From Xylanimonas ulmi (GTDB lineage: Bacteria; Actinomycetota; Actinomycetes; Actinomycetales; Cellulomonadaceae), in assembly GCF_004216535.1 (NCBI RefSeq), contig NZ_SGWX01000001.1, positions 3,844,001-3,908,000 on the forward strand: 64,000 bases of DNA, given 5' to 3'. The position numbers and the translations under genes were made by a program. The first letter of the stretch is position 1, and every line of letters starts with the position of its first letter. Below, one piece after another: positions 54,336 to 62,518 of this stretch. The notes below the pieces were generated by a model. That model saw only the letters and a list, made by a program, of their open reading frames with translations, searched no databases and was not told the origin of the DNA.

Positions 54336-55727
54336 GTGAGCTCGCCCACCGCCCCTGCCGGCGTCCGTCCGCGCCTGCCGCTGCGCCGCCCCGAGGCGGG
54401 CCGGTGGGTGGCCGGGGTGTGCGCGGGGCTCGCGGCCCACCTGGGCGTGCCCGTCGTCGTCGTGCGCGTCGCGATCGCGTTGCTGACCCCCGTGGGCGGC
54501 GCGGGGCTCGCCGTGTACATCTTCTGGTGGGTCACCATCCCCGCGGGCGACCCGCGCGCCGCCGCCGACGCCGCCGCCGACGCCGCCGCGCCCGCGGCGC
54601 TGCGCCGTATCGCGCCACGGCTGCGGCTGTCCGGGCCGGTCGCGCGCATGCAGCGGCGCGACATCGTCGTCGGCCTCGTGCTGCTGACGGTCGCCGCCCT
54701 GCTGGTCTCGGCGCGCGCGGGCTGGCAGTGGCGGCAGTCGTGGGTGGTCCCGGCCCTGCTCGCGCTGGGCGGCCTCGCGCTCGCCTGGAGCCAGGTCGAC
54801 GCCGCCCAGCGCGGCGCGTCGGTCGACGGCGCGCGGGGCTGGCCGGCGATCGTGCGCCCCGCGGGCGGGCTGGTCCTGGTCGTGGCGGGCGCGCTGCTGC
54901 TGGTGGGGCAGGACACCCCCGGCTGGGCCGTGCTGCAGTCCGCGACCGCGGCCCTGGTGGTGCTGGTCGGCTTCGCGCTCGTGGCGGCCCCGTGGTGGCT
55001 GCGGCTGGTGCGCGAGCTCGGCGACGAGCGGGCGGCGCGCGCCCGCGAGGCCGAGCGCGCCGACATCGCCGCGCACCTGCACGACTCCGTGCTCCAGACG
55101 CTCGCGCTCATCCGCTCGCGCGCCGACGACGCCGACTCCGTGGCCCGCATGGCGCGCGCCCAGGAGCGCGAGCTGCGCGAATGGCTCTACGACGACCGCC
55201 AGGCGCCCGGCACGTCGCTCGCCGCCGAACTGCGCACGCTGGTCGCGCAGGTCGAGGACGGCACCGTCGGCAAACCGGTCGACGGCGCCGCCCCGGCGGG
55301 CAGGCCCGTCGCGGTCGACGTCGTCGTCGTCGGGGACTGCCCGCCCACCGACGCCACCACCGCGCTGCTGCAGGCCACGCGCGAGGCGCTGGTCAACGCC
55401 GTCGCGCACGGCAAACCGCCGGTGACGGTCTACCTGGAGGTGACCGAGCGCGAGGCGTCGGTGTTCGTGCGCGACCGCGGGGACGGGTTCACCATGGACG
55501 ACGTGGCGCCCGACCGGTTCGGCGTGCGCGAGTCGATCCTCGGCCGCGTGCGGCGCCGCGGTGGGACGGCCGAGGTCACCAGCCGTGCGGGCTGGGGCAC
55601 CGAGGTCCGTCTGAGGATGCCGCGGGCCGCGGTGGCCGCAGGAGCGGCGAACGGGACCGCGCCGAACGGGACCACACCGACCCAGAGCGCGCCCCAGGCC
55701 GCCGCCGACGAAGGAGCCCATCCGTGA
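54336..55727 (+). CDS. Sensor histidine kinase with N-terminal PspC domain
   Basis: A 463-residue membrane kinase of the NarL-partner (HisKA_3-like) class. Residues 20-70 are a PspC domain (GRWVAGVCAGLAAHLGVPVVVVRVAIALL). Four more hydrophobic segments run to about residue 225. The phospho-acceptor is probably His249 in AHLHDSVLQTL, and the ATPase has the N box EALVNAVAHG, a G1 region RDRGDGFTMDD and GWGTEVRLRMPR at the end. The stop overlaps the response regulator start by 4 bases. The architecture equals that of actinobacterial envelope-stress kinases in which PspC replaces a classical sensor. Confidence 0.88.
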   Translation: MSSPTAPAGVRPRLPLRRPEAGRWVAGVCAGLAAHLGVPVVVVRVAIALLTPVGGAGLAVYIFWWVTIPAGDPRAAADAAADAAAPAALRRIAPRLRLSGPVARMQRRDIVVGLVLLTVAALLVSARAGWQWRQSWVVPALLALGGLALAWSQVDAAQRGASVDGARGWPAIVRPAGGLVLVVAGALLLVGQDTPGWAVLQSATAALVVLVGFALVAAPWWLRLVRELGDERAARAREAERADIAAHLHDSVLQTLALIRSRADDADSVARMARAQERELREWLYDDRQAPGTSLAAELRTLVAQVEDGTVGKPVDGAAPAGRPVAVDVVVVGDCPPTDATTALLQATREALVNAVAHGKPPVTVYLEVTEREASVFVRDRGDGFTMDDVAPDRFGVRESILGRVRRRGGTAEVTSRAGWGTEVRLRMPRAAVAAGAANGTAPNGTTPTQSAPQAAADEGAHP

Positions 55728-56407
55728 GCACCCCCGCCCCCCAGGTCACCCTGCCGGTGCCCGTCGTGCTGGTCGACGACCACCACATGTTCCGCACCGG
55801 CGTGCGCGCCTCGCTCGACGAGCGGGTCACCGTCGTGGGGGAGGCCGCCGACGTCGACGAGGCGGTCGCCGTGATCCACGCCCAGCGCCCGCCCGTGGTG
55901 CTGCTCGACGTACACCTGCCGGGCGGCACGGGCGGGGGCGGCGCCGAGGTCGTGCGCCTGTGCGCCGACCTGGTCGGCGCCCAGGTCACGCGGTTCCTCG
56001 CGCTGTCGGTGTCCGACGCCGCCGAGGACGTGGTGGCCGTCATCCGCGCGGGCGCCCGCGGGTACGTCACCAAGAACATCTCGGCCCACGAGCTGTCCGG
56101 GGCCGTGGTGCAGGTCGCGGGCGGCGACGCCGTCTTCTCCCCGCGCCTGGCCGGGTTCGTGCTCGACGCGTTCGGCACGGCCGCGGGCGAGGTCTCGGTC
56201 GCCGACGACGAGCTCGACCGCCTCTCGCGCCGCGAGCAGGAGGTCATGCGGCTCATCGCGCGCGGCTACTCCTACCGGGAGGTGGCCAGCGAGCTGTTCA
56301 TCTCGATCAAGACGGTCGAGACGCACGTGTCGGCCGTGCTGCGCAAGCTGCAGCTCTCCAGTCGTTACGAGCTCACGCGCTGGGCGGCCGCGCGCCACAT
56401 CCTCTGA
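55724..56407 (+). CDS. NarL/FixJ family response regulator
   Basis: A 227-residue regulator. The receiver has the acidic pair Asp18-Asp19 (LVDDHHMFRTG), the phospho-acceptor Asp62 (VLLDVHLPGG), the conserved Ser/Thr (ALSVSDA) and Lys in YVTKNIS. The C-terminal LuxR-type helix-turn-helix is LSRREQEVMRLIARGYSYREVASELFISIKTVETHVSAVLRKLQ (split here: LSRREQEVMRLIARGYS, then KTVETHVS). GTG 55724 follows GAAGGAG and overlaps the kinase stop (GTGA). Likely target: the divergent LiaF-like operon. Its 3' end overlaps cobA by 43 bp. Confidence 0.93.
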   Translation: MSTPAPQVTLPVPVVLVDDHHMFRTGVRASLDERVTVVGEAADVDEAVAVIHAQRPPVVLLDVHLPGGTGGGGAEVVRLCADLVGAQVTRFLALSVSDAAEDVVAVIRAGARGYVTKNISAHELSGAVVQVAGGDAVFSPRLAGFVLDAFGTAAGEVSVADDELDRLSRREQEVMRLIARGYSYREVASELFISIKTVETHVSAVLRKLQLSSRYELTRWAAARHIL

Positions 56408-57207
56408 CCGCCGGCGACCTCGCCGACCCAGTCGGGCGCGAGCGTCACGACGTCGCCCACGACGACGACGGCGGGGTTGCGCACCCCGGCCTCGGCCGCC
56501 GCTTGGGCCAGCGTGCCGAGCGTCGCGAGCGTGGTGCGCTGGCGTGGCCCGAACCCGTCCTCGACGATCGCCGCGGGCGTGTCGATCGGCCGGCCGCCCG
56601 CGACCAGCGCCCACGCCGTGTGCGCGAGCCCGGCCACGGCCATGAGCAGCACGAGCGTGTGCCCAGGCCCGCCGGGCGTCCCGCCCAGCAGGGCGCTGAC
56701 GTCGTCGTGCCCCGACAGCACGGTGAAGCCGCGCGCGACGCCGCGGTGCGTCAACGGGATGCCCGCCGCCGACGGCACCGCGACCGCGCTGGTCACCCCC
56801 GGCACCACCTCGACCGGCACGCCCGCCGCGACGCACGCGGCGACCTCCTCGCCGCCGCGGCCCAGCACGTAGGGGTCGCCGCCCTTGAGCCGCACGACGT
56901 CGCGCCCGGCGAGCGCGTGCTCGACGATCAGCGCGTCGATCTGCGACTGCCGCACCGGATGGTGGCCGGGGTGCTTGCCGACGTCGACCACCAGCGTCTG
57001 CCCCGCCAGGACCCGGGGCAGGTCGTCGAGCAGCGCGCGCGGCGCGAGGCGGTCGACGACGATCACATCGGCGCCCCGCAGCAGGCGCAGGCCCTTGACC
57101 GTGATGAGGTCGGGGTCGCCGGGACCGCCGCCCACGAGCCAGACCCGGCCGCGCCTGGGCGCGCGGGCCTCGACGGGCCCGGCCCCGGTCGGCGCGCCTG
57201 CGCTCAC
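56365..57207 (-). CDS. cobA: Uroporphyrinogen-III C-methyltransferase
   Basis: Makes precorrin-2, the precursor of siroheme, from uroporphyrinogen III with two SAM. The 280-residue product has VWLVGGGPGDPDLITVKG, the DRLAP motif, VRLKGGDPYVLGRGGEE and the VEVVPGVTSAVAVPSAAGIPLTHRG loop, all typical of SUMT. It lacks the CysG oxidase/ferrochelatase domain. GTG 57207 follows GAGGAGG and overlaps the sulfite reductase stop by 4 bases: the siroheme enzyme and its cofactor supply are co-transcribed. The frame extends upstream into the reductase gene, but the ribosome-binding site fixes the start. Confidence 0.92.
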   Translation of the reverse strand: MSAGAPTGAGPVEARAPRRGRVWLVGGGPGDPDLITVKGLRLLRGADVIVVDRLAPRALLDDLPRVLAGQTLVVDVGKHPGHHPVRQSQIDALIVEHALAGRDVVRLKGGDPYVLGRGGEEVAACVAAGVPVEVVPGVTSAVAVPSAAGIPLTHRGVARGFTVLSGHDDVSALLGGTPGGPGHTLVLLMAVAGLAHTAWALVAGGRPIDTPAAIVEDGFGPRQRTTLATLGTLAQAAAEAGVRNPAVVVVGDVVTLAPDWVGEVAGGQRMWRAAAQRVSS

Positions 57208-58916
57208 CGCAGCGCCTCCTCGTCGGCGCGGTGGGCCCACTGGGCGAACGTCTCGCCGTCGGCGTGATCCGCGTCGAAGCGCCGCACGACCCGCTCGACG
57301 TACCCGGCGACGTCGTCGGCCGCGACCTTGAGGCCGCGCACCGTGCGCCCCAGCCCGCCGCCCGCGGTGCCCTCACCCGCGAGGCCGCCGCCCAGGTGCA
57401 CCTGGAAGCCGGGCGCCTGCCGTCCGGCGTCGTCGGTGATGATCTGGCCCTTGAGGCCGATGTCGGCCGTCTGGATGCGCGCGCACGAGTTGGGGCAGCC
57501 GTTGACGTGCAGCGACAGCGGCGTCAGGCGGTCCAGGTCGCCCAAGCGCTCCTCCAGCGTGGCGATCGCCGTCGCCGCGGTGCGCTTGGTCTCGACGATC
57601 GCGAGCTTGCAGTACTCGATCCCGGTGCACGCGATGGCGCGGCGCTGCCACGCCCCGGGCTCGGCGGCCAGGCCGATCTTCGCCATCGCGGTGATCAGGC
57701 CGCGCGCCCGGCGCGGCGGGACGTCGAGCACCAGGAGCTTCTGGTGCGGCGTCAGGCGCACGCGGTGCGAGCCGCGCGCCTCGGCCAGATCGGCGACCTG
57801 CCGCAGCTGCGGCCCCGACACACGACCGACCACGGGCGAGAACCCGATGTAGTACTGACCGTCCTTCTGGCGGTGGACGCCCAGGTGGTCGCCCGGCGTC
57901 GGCGGGACGGGCGCGGCGGGGCCGTCGGGCAGCGCGTAGCCGAGGTACTCCTGCTCCAAGACGGTGCGGAAGCGCTCGACGCCCCAGTCGGCCAGCAGGA
58001 ACTTCAGGCGGGCCTTGTTGCGCAGGCGCCGGTAGCCGTAGTCGCGGAAGATCCGCACGACCCCGTGCCACACGTCGGCCGCCCGCTCGGGTGCGACGAA
58101 CGCGCCCAACCGCTCGCCCAGGCGCGGCGCCGTCGACAGCGCGCCGCCCACCCACAGGTCGTAGCCGACGCCCAGGTCTGGGTGGCGCACGGCCACGAAC
58201 GCGATGTCGTTGATCTCGTGCACGACGTCGAGGCTCGGGTGGCCGGTGATGGCCGACTTGAACTTGCGGGGCAGGTTCGCCAGCGACGGGTCGCCGACGA
58301 ACCGCGACTGGATCTCCTCGATGACGGGCGTCGGGTCGATGAGCTCGTCGCGCGCGACGCCCGCGACCGGGCTGCCGAGGATGACGCGGGGCACGTCACC
58401 GCACGCCTCCGTCGTCGACAGGCCCACGGCCTCCAGGCGCCGCCAGATCTCGGGGACGTCCTCGACGCGGACCCAGTGGAGCTGGATGTTCTGGCGGTCG
58501 GTGAGGTCCGCGGTGCCGCGTGCGAAGTCCTCGCTGACTCCGGCGATGGTCCGCAGCTGCCGCGTGGTCAGCGCCCCGCCGTCGATGCGCACGCGCAGCA
58601 TGAAGTAGCGGTCCTCGAGCTCGTGGGGCTCGAGTGTGGCGGTGCGCCCGCCGTCGATGCCCGGCTTGCGCTGCGTGTACAGGCCCCACCAGCGCAACCG
58701 GCCGCGCAGGTCATCGCTCGGGATCGAGTCGAAGCCCTCGCGGGCGTAGACCCGCTCGATGCGCTCGCGCACCGCGAGCGGGTCGGACTCGGCCTTGAAC
58801 ACCTCGTTGGCGTTGAGCGGCTCGGGGCCGTCGACCTTCCACTGGCCGTTGGAGCGGCCCGCGCGCGGAGGGCGGACGGCGGCCCGGGGGGAGGGCGTGT
58901 GGGCGGTGGCGGACAT
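57204..58916 (-). CDS. Siroheme-dependent nitrite/sulfite reductase
   Basis: A 570-residue ferredoxin-type reductase for the six-electron reduction of sulfite to sulfide (or nitrite to ammonia). Two ferredoxin-like half-domains and two catalytic domains are seen; RTIAGVSEDFARGTADLTDRQNIQLHWV is the first siroheme-contact region and the 4Fe-4S/siroheme cysteines are in CTGIEYC and NGCPNSC. The YCK.A and GCPNSCAR pattern is shared by SirA and NirA. Linkage to cobA and a YeiH-type sulfur transporter favours sulfite. No cysH, cysD or cysN is present in the window. Start ATG 58916 has no clear ribosome-binding site. Confidence 0.9.
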   Translation of the reverse strand: MSATAHTPSPRAAVRPPRAGRSNGQWKVDGPEPLNANEVFKAESDPLAVRERIERVYAREGFDSIPSDDLRGRLRWWGLYTQRKPGIDGGRTATLEPHELEDRYFMLRVRIDGGALTTRQLRTIAGVSEDFARGTADLTDRQNIQLHWVRVEDVPEIWRRLEAVGLSTTEACGDVPRVILGSPVAGVARDELIDPTPVIEEIQSRFVGDPSLANLPRKFKSAITGHPSLDVVHEINDIAFVAVRHPDLGVGYDLWVGGALSTAPRLGERLGAFVAPERAADVWHGVVRIFRDYGYRRLRNKARLKFLLADWGVERFRTVLEQEYLGYALPDGPAAPVPPTPGDHLGVHRQKDGQYYIGFSPVVGRVSGPQLRQVADLAEARGSHRVRLTPHQKLLVLDVPPRRARGLITAMAKIGLAAEPGAWQRRAIACTGIEYCKLAIVETKRTAATAIATLEERLGDLDRLTPLSLHVNGCPNSCARIQTADIGLKGQIITDDAGRQAPGFQVHLGGGLAGEGTAGGGLGRTVRGLKVAADDVAGYVERVVRRFDADHADGETFAQWAHRADEEALR

Positions 58917-59024
58917 AGGGCACAGGGTCCGGCGCTCGCCGGGAGCGGGCAAGAGAACGGCCCGACTGCTCGCATGCTGGACAGCCCGCGCCGCCCGCTC
59001 CGCCCGCGCGGCCCGCTCCGCCAG

Positions 59025-59082
59025 TCGGCAGTTTGTCGTCGACTCGTGCGCCCGGGCGCGCGAGTCGACGACAAACTGCCGA
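59025..59082. repeat. 58-base near-perfect palindrome
   Basis: A 22-bp perfect outer stem (59025-59046 with 59061-59082), one mismatched pair, then an inner 6-bp self-complementary core (59048-59059). It lies 23 bases after the stop of the YeiH-type gene and 108 bases before the reductase start, so it may end the transporter transcript and shape reductase expression. The outer arms contain TTTGTCGTCGACTCG, which has an odd TCGTCGAC palindromic core. Confidence 0.9.
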
Positions 59083-59104
59083 TCGGAGGGTTGTGGGACG
59101 GGTG

Positions 59105-60271
59105 CTAGACCGTCACGTGGGCGAACAGCAGGCTCGCGAGCGCCAGCCCCACGACCAGGTTGAACACCGCCGCCGAGGCGAACAGGACGAGCGGGCGCCA
59201 GCCCGCCTCGCGCACGCCGGACAGCCGGAACTCCAGCCCAATCGAGACGAACGCGATGATGAAGAAGATCGTGCTCAGCGCCTTGAGCACCGCGATGTTG
59301 GGGGCCGAGGCGTCGGCGCCGACATTGCTGACGTACAGCGTCGCCACGAGCGAGGCGAGGACGAACCCGAGCACGAACTTCGGGAACCGCGTCCACAGCT
59401 CGGAGGCCGGGGGAGCCACGGCGCCGGCCTTGCGCTCGACCTTGAAGGCGAAGTACAGGGTCAGCAGGAACGCCACCACGCCGATGAGCACGTTCTGCGA
59501 GCTCTTGACGATCGCGGCGACCTGGAGCACGTCGTCGCCCGCGATGGCCGCCGACGCCGTCACGGCCGCCGTCGTGTCGATGTTGCCGCCGATCCAGGCG
59601 CCGGCCACGGCCGGGGTGAGGTGGAGCACGTCGACCAGCGCGGGCAGCACGAAGATCGACGGCAGCGCGAACAGGATCACGAGGCTCGCGGCGTAGGCGA
59701 GCTGCTCCTTCTTGGCCTGGACCGCGCCTGCGGCGCTGATGGCGGCGCTGACGCCGCAGATCGACACGGCCGAGGACAGCAGCGCACGCAACTTGTCGTC
59801 GACGCCCAGGCGTCCGCCGAGCCACCACGTGAACCCGAACACCAGCGTGATGAGCAGGACGGCCTGGAGGATGCCCGGGCCGCCGGCCTTGGCGATGGTG
59901 GCGAAGTTGATCGTCGCGCCCAGGACCACGAGGCCGAGCTTGATGAACAACTCGGTGCGGAACGCCGCGGCGAGCCGGTCGCGCACCCCGGCGAGCGAGA
60001 GCGCGAGGTTGCCCAGCAGGCCGAGCGCGATGGCGTAGACCGGGTACTCGATCGCCGAGGCGACGCCGTGCAGCGGGGTGTCGGCGAACCAGACCGGCAC
60101 GTTGTCCGACAGGAATCGGGCCAGCCAGGCCAATCCGAGCAGCACGACGAGGCCGATGACGGCGTAGAGCGGGCCCGGACGGGACTCGGTCTGGACGACG
60201 GACTCGTCAAGCGAGGCGGGGCGGCGGGTCCGGGCGGCCTCGGCCGTCGTCGCGGGGGTCTGAGCGCTCAT
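59105..60271 (-). CDS. YeiH/UPF0324 family putative sulfur-oxyanion exporter
   Basis: A 388-residue membrane protein with about ten hydrophobic segments. Family signatures are GLVVLGATINFATIAKAGGPGI, SAVSICGVSAAISAAGAVQAKKE, GAWIGGNIDTTAAVTASAA and FFIIAFVSIGLEFR. The family is annotated as a putative sulfate exporter; E. coli yeiH is controlled by the sulfite-linked regulator YeiE. Direct proximity to a sulfite reductase supports a role in sulfite or sulfate handling. The ATG shares one base with the stop of the 62-residue gene upstream (TGATG), so the pair is coupled. Confidence 0.87.
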   Translation of the reverse strand: MSAQTPATTAEAARTRRPASLDESVVQTESRPGPLYAVIGLVVLLGLAWLARFLSDNVPVWFADTPLHGVASAIEYPVYAIALGLLGNLALSLAGVRDRLAAAFRTELFIKLGLVVLGATINFATIAKAGGPGILQAVLLITLVFGFTWWLGGRLGVDDKLRALLSSAVSICGVSAAISAAGAVQAKKEQLAYAASLVILFALPSIFVLPALVDVLHLTPAVAGAWIGGNIDTTAAVTASAAIAGDDVLQVAAIVKSSQNVLIGVVAFLLTLYFAFKVERKAGAVAPPASELWTRFPKFVLGFVLASLVATLYVSNVGADASAPNIAVLKALSTIFFIIAFVSIGLEFRLSGVREAGWRPLVLFASAAVFNLVVGLALASLLFAHVTV

Positions 60272-60459
60272 CAGCCCACCAGCCCCTCGGGCAGCAGGGA
60301 CAGCAAGCCGAGCGCGACGAGCGCGAGCCCGATGATGGTCGCCGCCCAGTCCTCGGACAGGTGGATGCGGCGGGCGGTGGCGACGGTGGCGCCGGGGGCG
60401 GGTGTGGTGGCGGACGCGGCGGCGGCGCCGTCGTCGGTGGGGTGGGCGTTGCTGGACAT
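60271..60459 (-). CDS. 62-residue single-TM protein coupled to the YeiH-type transporter
   Basis: A short, Ala/Thr-rich N-terminal half ending in a charged turn (RRIHLSEDWAATIIG), then one hydrophobic segment at about 43-58 (IIGLALVALGLLSLLPEG). GAGG lies upstream of the ATG and the stop overlaps the transporter start by one base, so it is translated with it. I know no function; a small accessory subunit or assembly factor is a reasonable inference. The 290 bases upstream (60460-60749) hold no other gene; I see only GC-rich sequence and the promoter of the divergent gene at 60750. Confidence 0.7.
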   Translation of the reverse strand: MSSNAHPTDDGAAAASATTPAPGATVATARRIHLSEDWAATIIGLALVALGLLSLLPEGLVG

Positions 60460-60737
60460 GGGGAGCCTCTTCGTGGGGAGAGCGGACGAGCGGCGAGGCG
60501 GGCGACGGCCGACAGGCGCCCCGGGCGGGGTGCGCGCGGGTGCCGCCCTAGGGACAGGTCGCCCGGGTGGAGCGAGGGCGGGTGCGTGACATGGCGCACA
60601 AGGTGCAGCGCGATCGCCGCCGACGCCAGAGAAGGGCCGGGTTGTCCACATGGTGGACGGCCCGGCGGGTGGCGATCCGGGCGCCCGGGGTGCGCACCGC
60701 CACATGCCCCACGTCAAGGGACCTTCGGCCCCGCCTG

Positions 60738-60743
60738 TAGCCT
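60738..60743 (+). promoter_or_regulatory. Leaderless -10 element of the gene at 60750
   Basis: TAGCCT ending 6 bases before GTG 60750. Confidence 0.55.
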
Positions 60744-60749
60744 GCGAAC

Positions 60750-61118
60750 GTGGATTTCCTTTTCGACGTGTTCGCGTTCCTGCACTTTGTCGGCTGGGCC
60801 ATCGTGCTCGGCGGCTACCTCGCCTCGATGCGGACCCCCGGTCTGTACCGCGGCGTGTTCCACGGTGCGGCGACGGCGTTCGTGTCGGGCGTCGTGATGA
60901 TGGGCCTCATCGAGGGTGACTCGGTCACCTCGTACTTCCACCGCGGCACGCTCATCGCCAAACTGCTGATCGCGCTGGTCATCACGGTGCTCGCGTTCGT
61001 CGCGCGGCGCCAGGGCGCCAAGGGCGACAACGGGACGGGCGCCGTCGTGCCGTGGGTCAAGCACGCGATCGGCGCCCTGACCATCGTCAACATCGTGCTC
61101 GCGGTGTTCGTGCACTGA
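60750..61118 (+). CDS. Small four-TM membrane protein
   Basis: A 122-residue protein of unknown function with hydrophobic segments at about 4-24 (LFDVFAFLHFVGWAIVLGG), 38-55, 68-85 and 100-121. His12 in FLHFVGW and other conserved-looking charged residues at helix ends (RTPGLYRGVFHG) recall small heme- or quinone-related membrane proteins, but this is only a resemblance. The frame is intact, uses host-like codons and has a clear leaderless start. The DUF456 gene follows after 36 bases. Confidence 0.75.
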   Translation: MDFLFDVFAFLHFVGWAIVLGGYLASMRTPGLYRGVFHGAATAFVSGVVMMGLIEGDSVTSYFHRGTLIAKLLIALVITVLAFVARRQGAKGDNGTGAVVPWVKHAIGALTIVNIVLAVFVH

Positions 61119-61154
61119 CGTCTGCGACCACCCGGCTGAGGGGAGGACCCGCGC

Positions 61155-61634
61155 GTGAGCGCGCTCGGTGAGGTGCTCGTCGGCCTCGCGATCCTCGTGG
61201 GCCTGGCGGGGACCGTGGTCCAGGTGCTGCCCGGCAACGTGCTCGTGCTCGGCGCGATCCTCGTGTGGGCCTGGGTGACCGGCGGCGCGGCCTGGTGGGT
61301 CTTCGCGGTGGCGGCCGTCGTCGTCGCGGTGGCCGAGACCGGGCAGTGGCTCTGGGCGGGCCGTCACCTGCGCCGGGCCGACGTGCCCTGGTCGACGCTC
61401 GCCTGGGGTGGGGCCGCGGGCGTCGTCGGGTTCTTCGTGCTGCCCGTGGTCGGTCTGCCGCTGTTCTTCGCCGGCGCGGTGTTCCTCGCGGAGCTGGCAC
61501 GACGGCGTGACCGCGCGGTGGCCTGGCGGGCGACCGTCGCGGCGCTGCGCGCGGTCGGGGTCACGATCCTGGTCCAGCTCGCGGGCGGGCTGCTGGCGGC
61601 GGTGGCGTGGCTCGTGGGCCTGCTCGTCACGTAG
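61155..61634 (+). CDS. DUF456 domain membrane protein
   Basis: A 159-residue, Gly/Ala-rich integral membrane protein with three to four hydrophobic stretches (about 5-45, 45-65, 85-115 and 130-158). The VLVGLAILVGLAGTVVQVLPGNVLVLGAILVWAW start and the GFFVLPVVGLPLFFAGAVFLAELAR segment with glycine-zipper spacing are typical of DUF456. Function unknown. GTG 61155 has GGGGAGGA upstream, unlike the leaderless gene before it with which it probably shares a transcript. Confidence 0.82.
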   Translation: MSALGEVLVGLAILVGLAGTVVQVLPGNVLVLGAILVWAWVTGGAAWWVFAVAAVVVAVAETGQWLWAGRHLRRADVPWSTLAWGGAAGVVGFFVLPVVGLPLFFAGAVFLAELARRRDRAVAWRATVAALRAVGVTILVQLAGGLLAAVAWLVGLLVT

Positions 61635-61680
61635 ACGCGCACGCCCGACGTCCGGGCAGACCCCGCCCGCGCCCGGGGAC

Positions 61681-61710
61681 CGTGTCCTGGTGGCACGTGT
61701 CCTGGTGGCA
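61681..61710 (+). repeat. Two perfect 15-bp tandem copies
   Basis: 61681-61695 and 61696-61710 are identical (CGTGTCCTGGTGGCA). They lie in the loop of a 9-bp inverted repeat (61656-61664 with 61714-61722) between the convergent genes, which may help termination. Confidence 0.8.
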
Positions 61711-61729
61711 GGAGGGGTCTGCGCGCAGG

Positions 61730-62374
61730 TCAGTACGCGACGCTGATGTGTGCGCGGTGGTAGTCGGCCTCGTCGATGCGGTCGACGATCGCGCGCGCGA
61801 AGTCGGCCCCGCTGATCGCGGAGCGCCCGTTCTCGTCGACCAGGGCGACGTCCCCGCCGATGCGGTAGCGGCCGAGGTCCTCGCCGGGGACGTAGGCGCC
61901 GAACGCCTCCGCGGGGGAGACGAACACCCAGTCCAGGCCCTCGGGCTCGGTCTTCAGGTGGTTGAGGATCGCGTGCATCTGCAGGGCCTCGCTGCGGTAC
62001 TCGGCCGGGATCTGCCCGCCCTCGGCGCCGGTCGGCTCGCCCTCGGCCGGACGCAGCGAGTTGAACCCGCCCACCACGAACAGGCGTGCGCCGTTTCGCC
62101 GCGCCAGGTCGGCGAGCGCGCGGTCGACGTCGCCGATCTTGCCGTCGAGCTCACCCCGCGGTGACAGCGTGGAGACGATGACCTCGGCGCCGGCCACCGC
62201 CTCGGCGAGGAACGCCGGCGCGGTGACGTTGCCCGTCACGTACGCCACCCCGGGCACGGGGTCCTTCGGAGCGTTTCGGCTCACCGAGGTGACGTCGTGC
62301 CCGCGGCTTGCGGCGTCACGGACGACGGCGCCGCCGGCGTACCCGGTTCCGCCGACGACAAGGATCTTCGACAT
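61730..62374 (-). CDS. NAD(P)-binding oxidoreductase, atypical SDR (NmrA/BVR-B-like)
   Basis: A 214-residue Rossmann-fold protein with the dinucleotide motif VGGTGYAGGAV at 6-16, ARG-like SVSRNAP for NADP ribose phosphate binding and FVVGGFNSLRPAEGE in place of the classical YxxxK catalytic motif. The C-terminal half has DWVFVSPAEAFGAYVPGEDLGRYRIGGD, as in the SDR_a5 group related to flavin/biliverdin reductases. Substrate unknown. It starts divergent from pcrA with a 144-base gap. A ribosome-binding GGAGA lies 7 bases before the ATG. Confidence 0.87.
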   Translation of the reverse strand: MSKILVVGGTGYAGGAVVRDAASRGHDVTSVSRNAPKDPVPGVAYVTGNVTAPAFLAEAVAGAEVIVSTLSPRGELDGKIGDVDRALADLARRNGARLFVVGGFNSLRPAEGEPTGAEGGQIPAEYRSEALQMHAILNHLKTEPEGLDWVFVSPAEAFGAYVPGEDLGRYRIGGDVALVDENGRSAISGADFARAIVDRIDEADYHRAHISVAY

Positions 62375-62518
62375 TTCTCTCCTTCAGTCTGAGACGTCGG
62401 GCGCTCGGCGCGGCCGACCGCCCGGCGGGTGCAACGCGGAATGGCCGACACTGCTTCCCGTCTCCCGCGGCCGCCGCGCCCCGCAGTGTCCGGGGCGCCG
62501 CCTACGCTTGCTCTCGCG

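Noticed and set aside
60460-60749. A small gene in the 290-base gap
   Set aside because: Open frames there have no ribosome-binding site or -10 at a fixed gap and give low-complexity translations; I see only the promoter of the gene at 60750.
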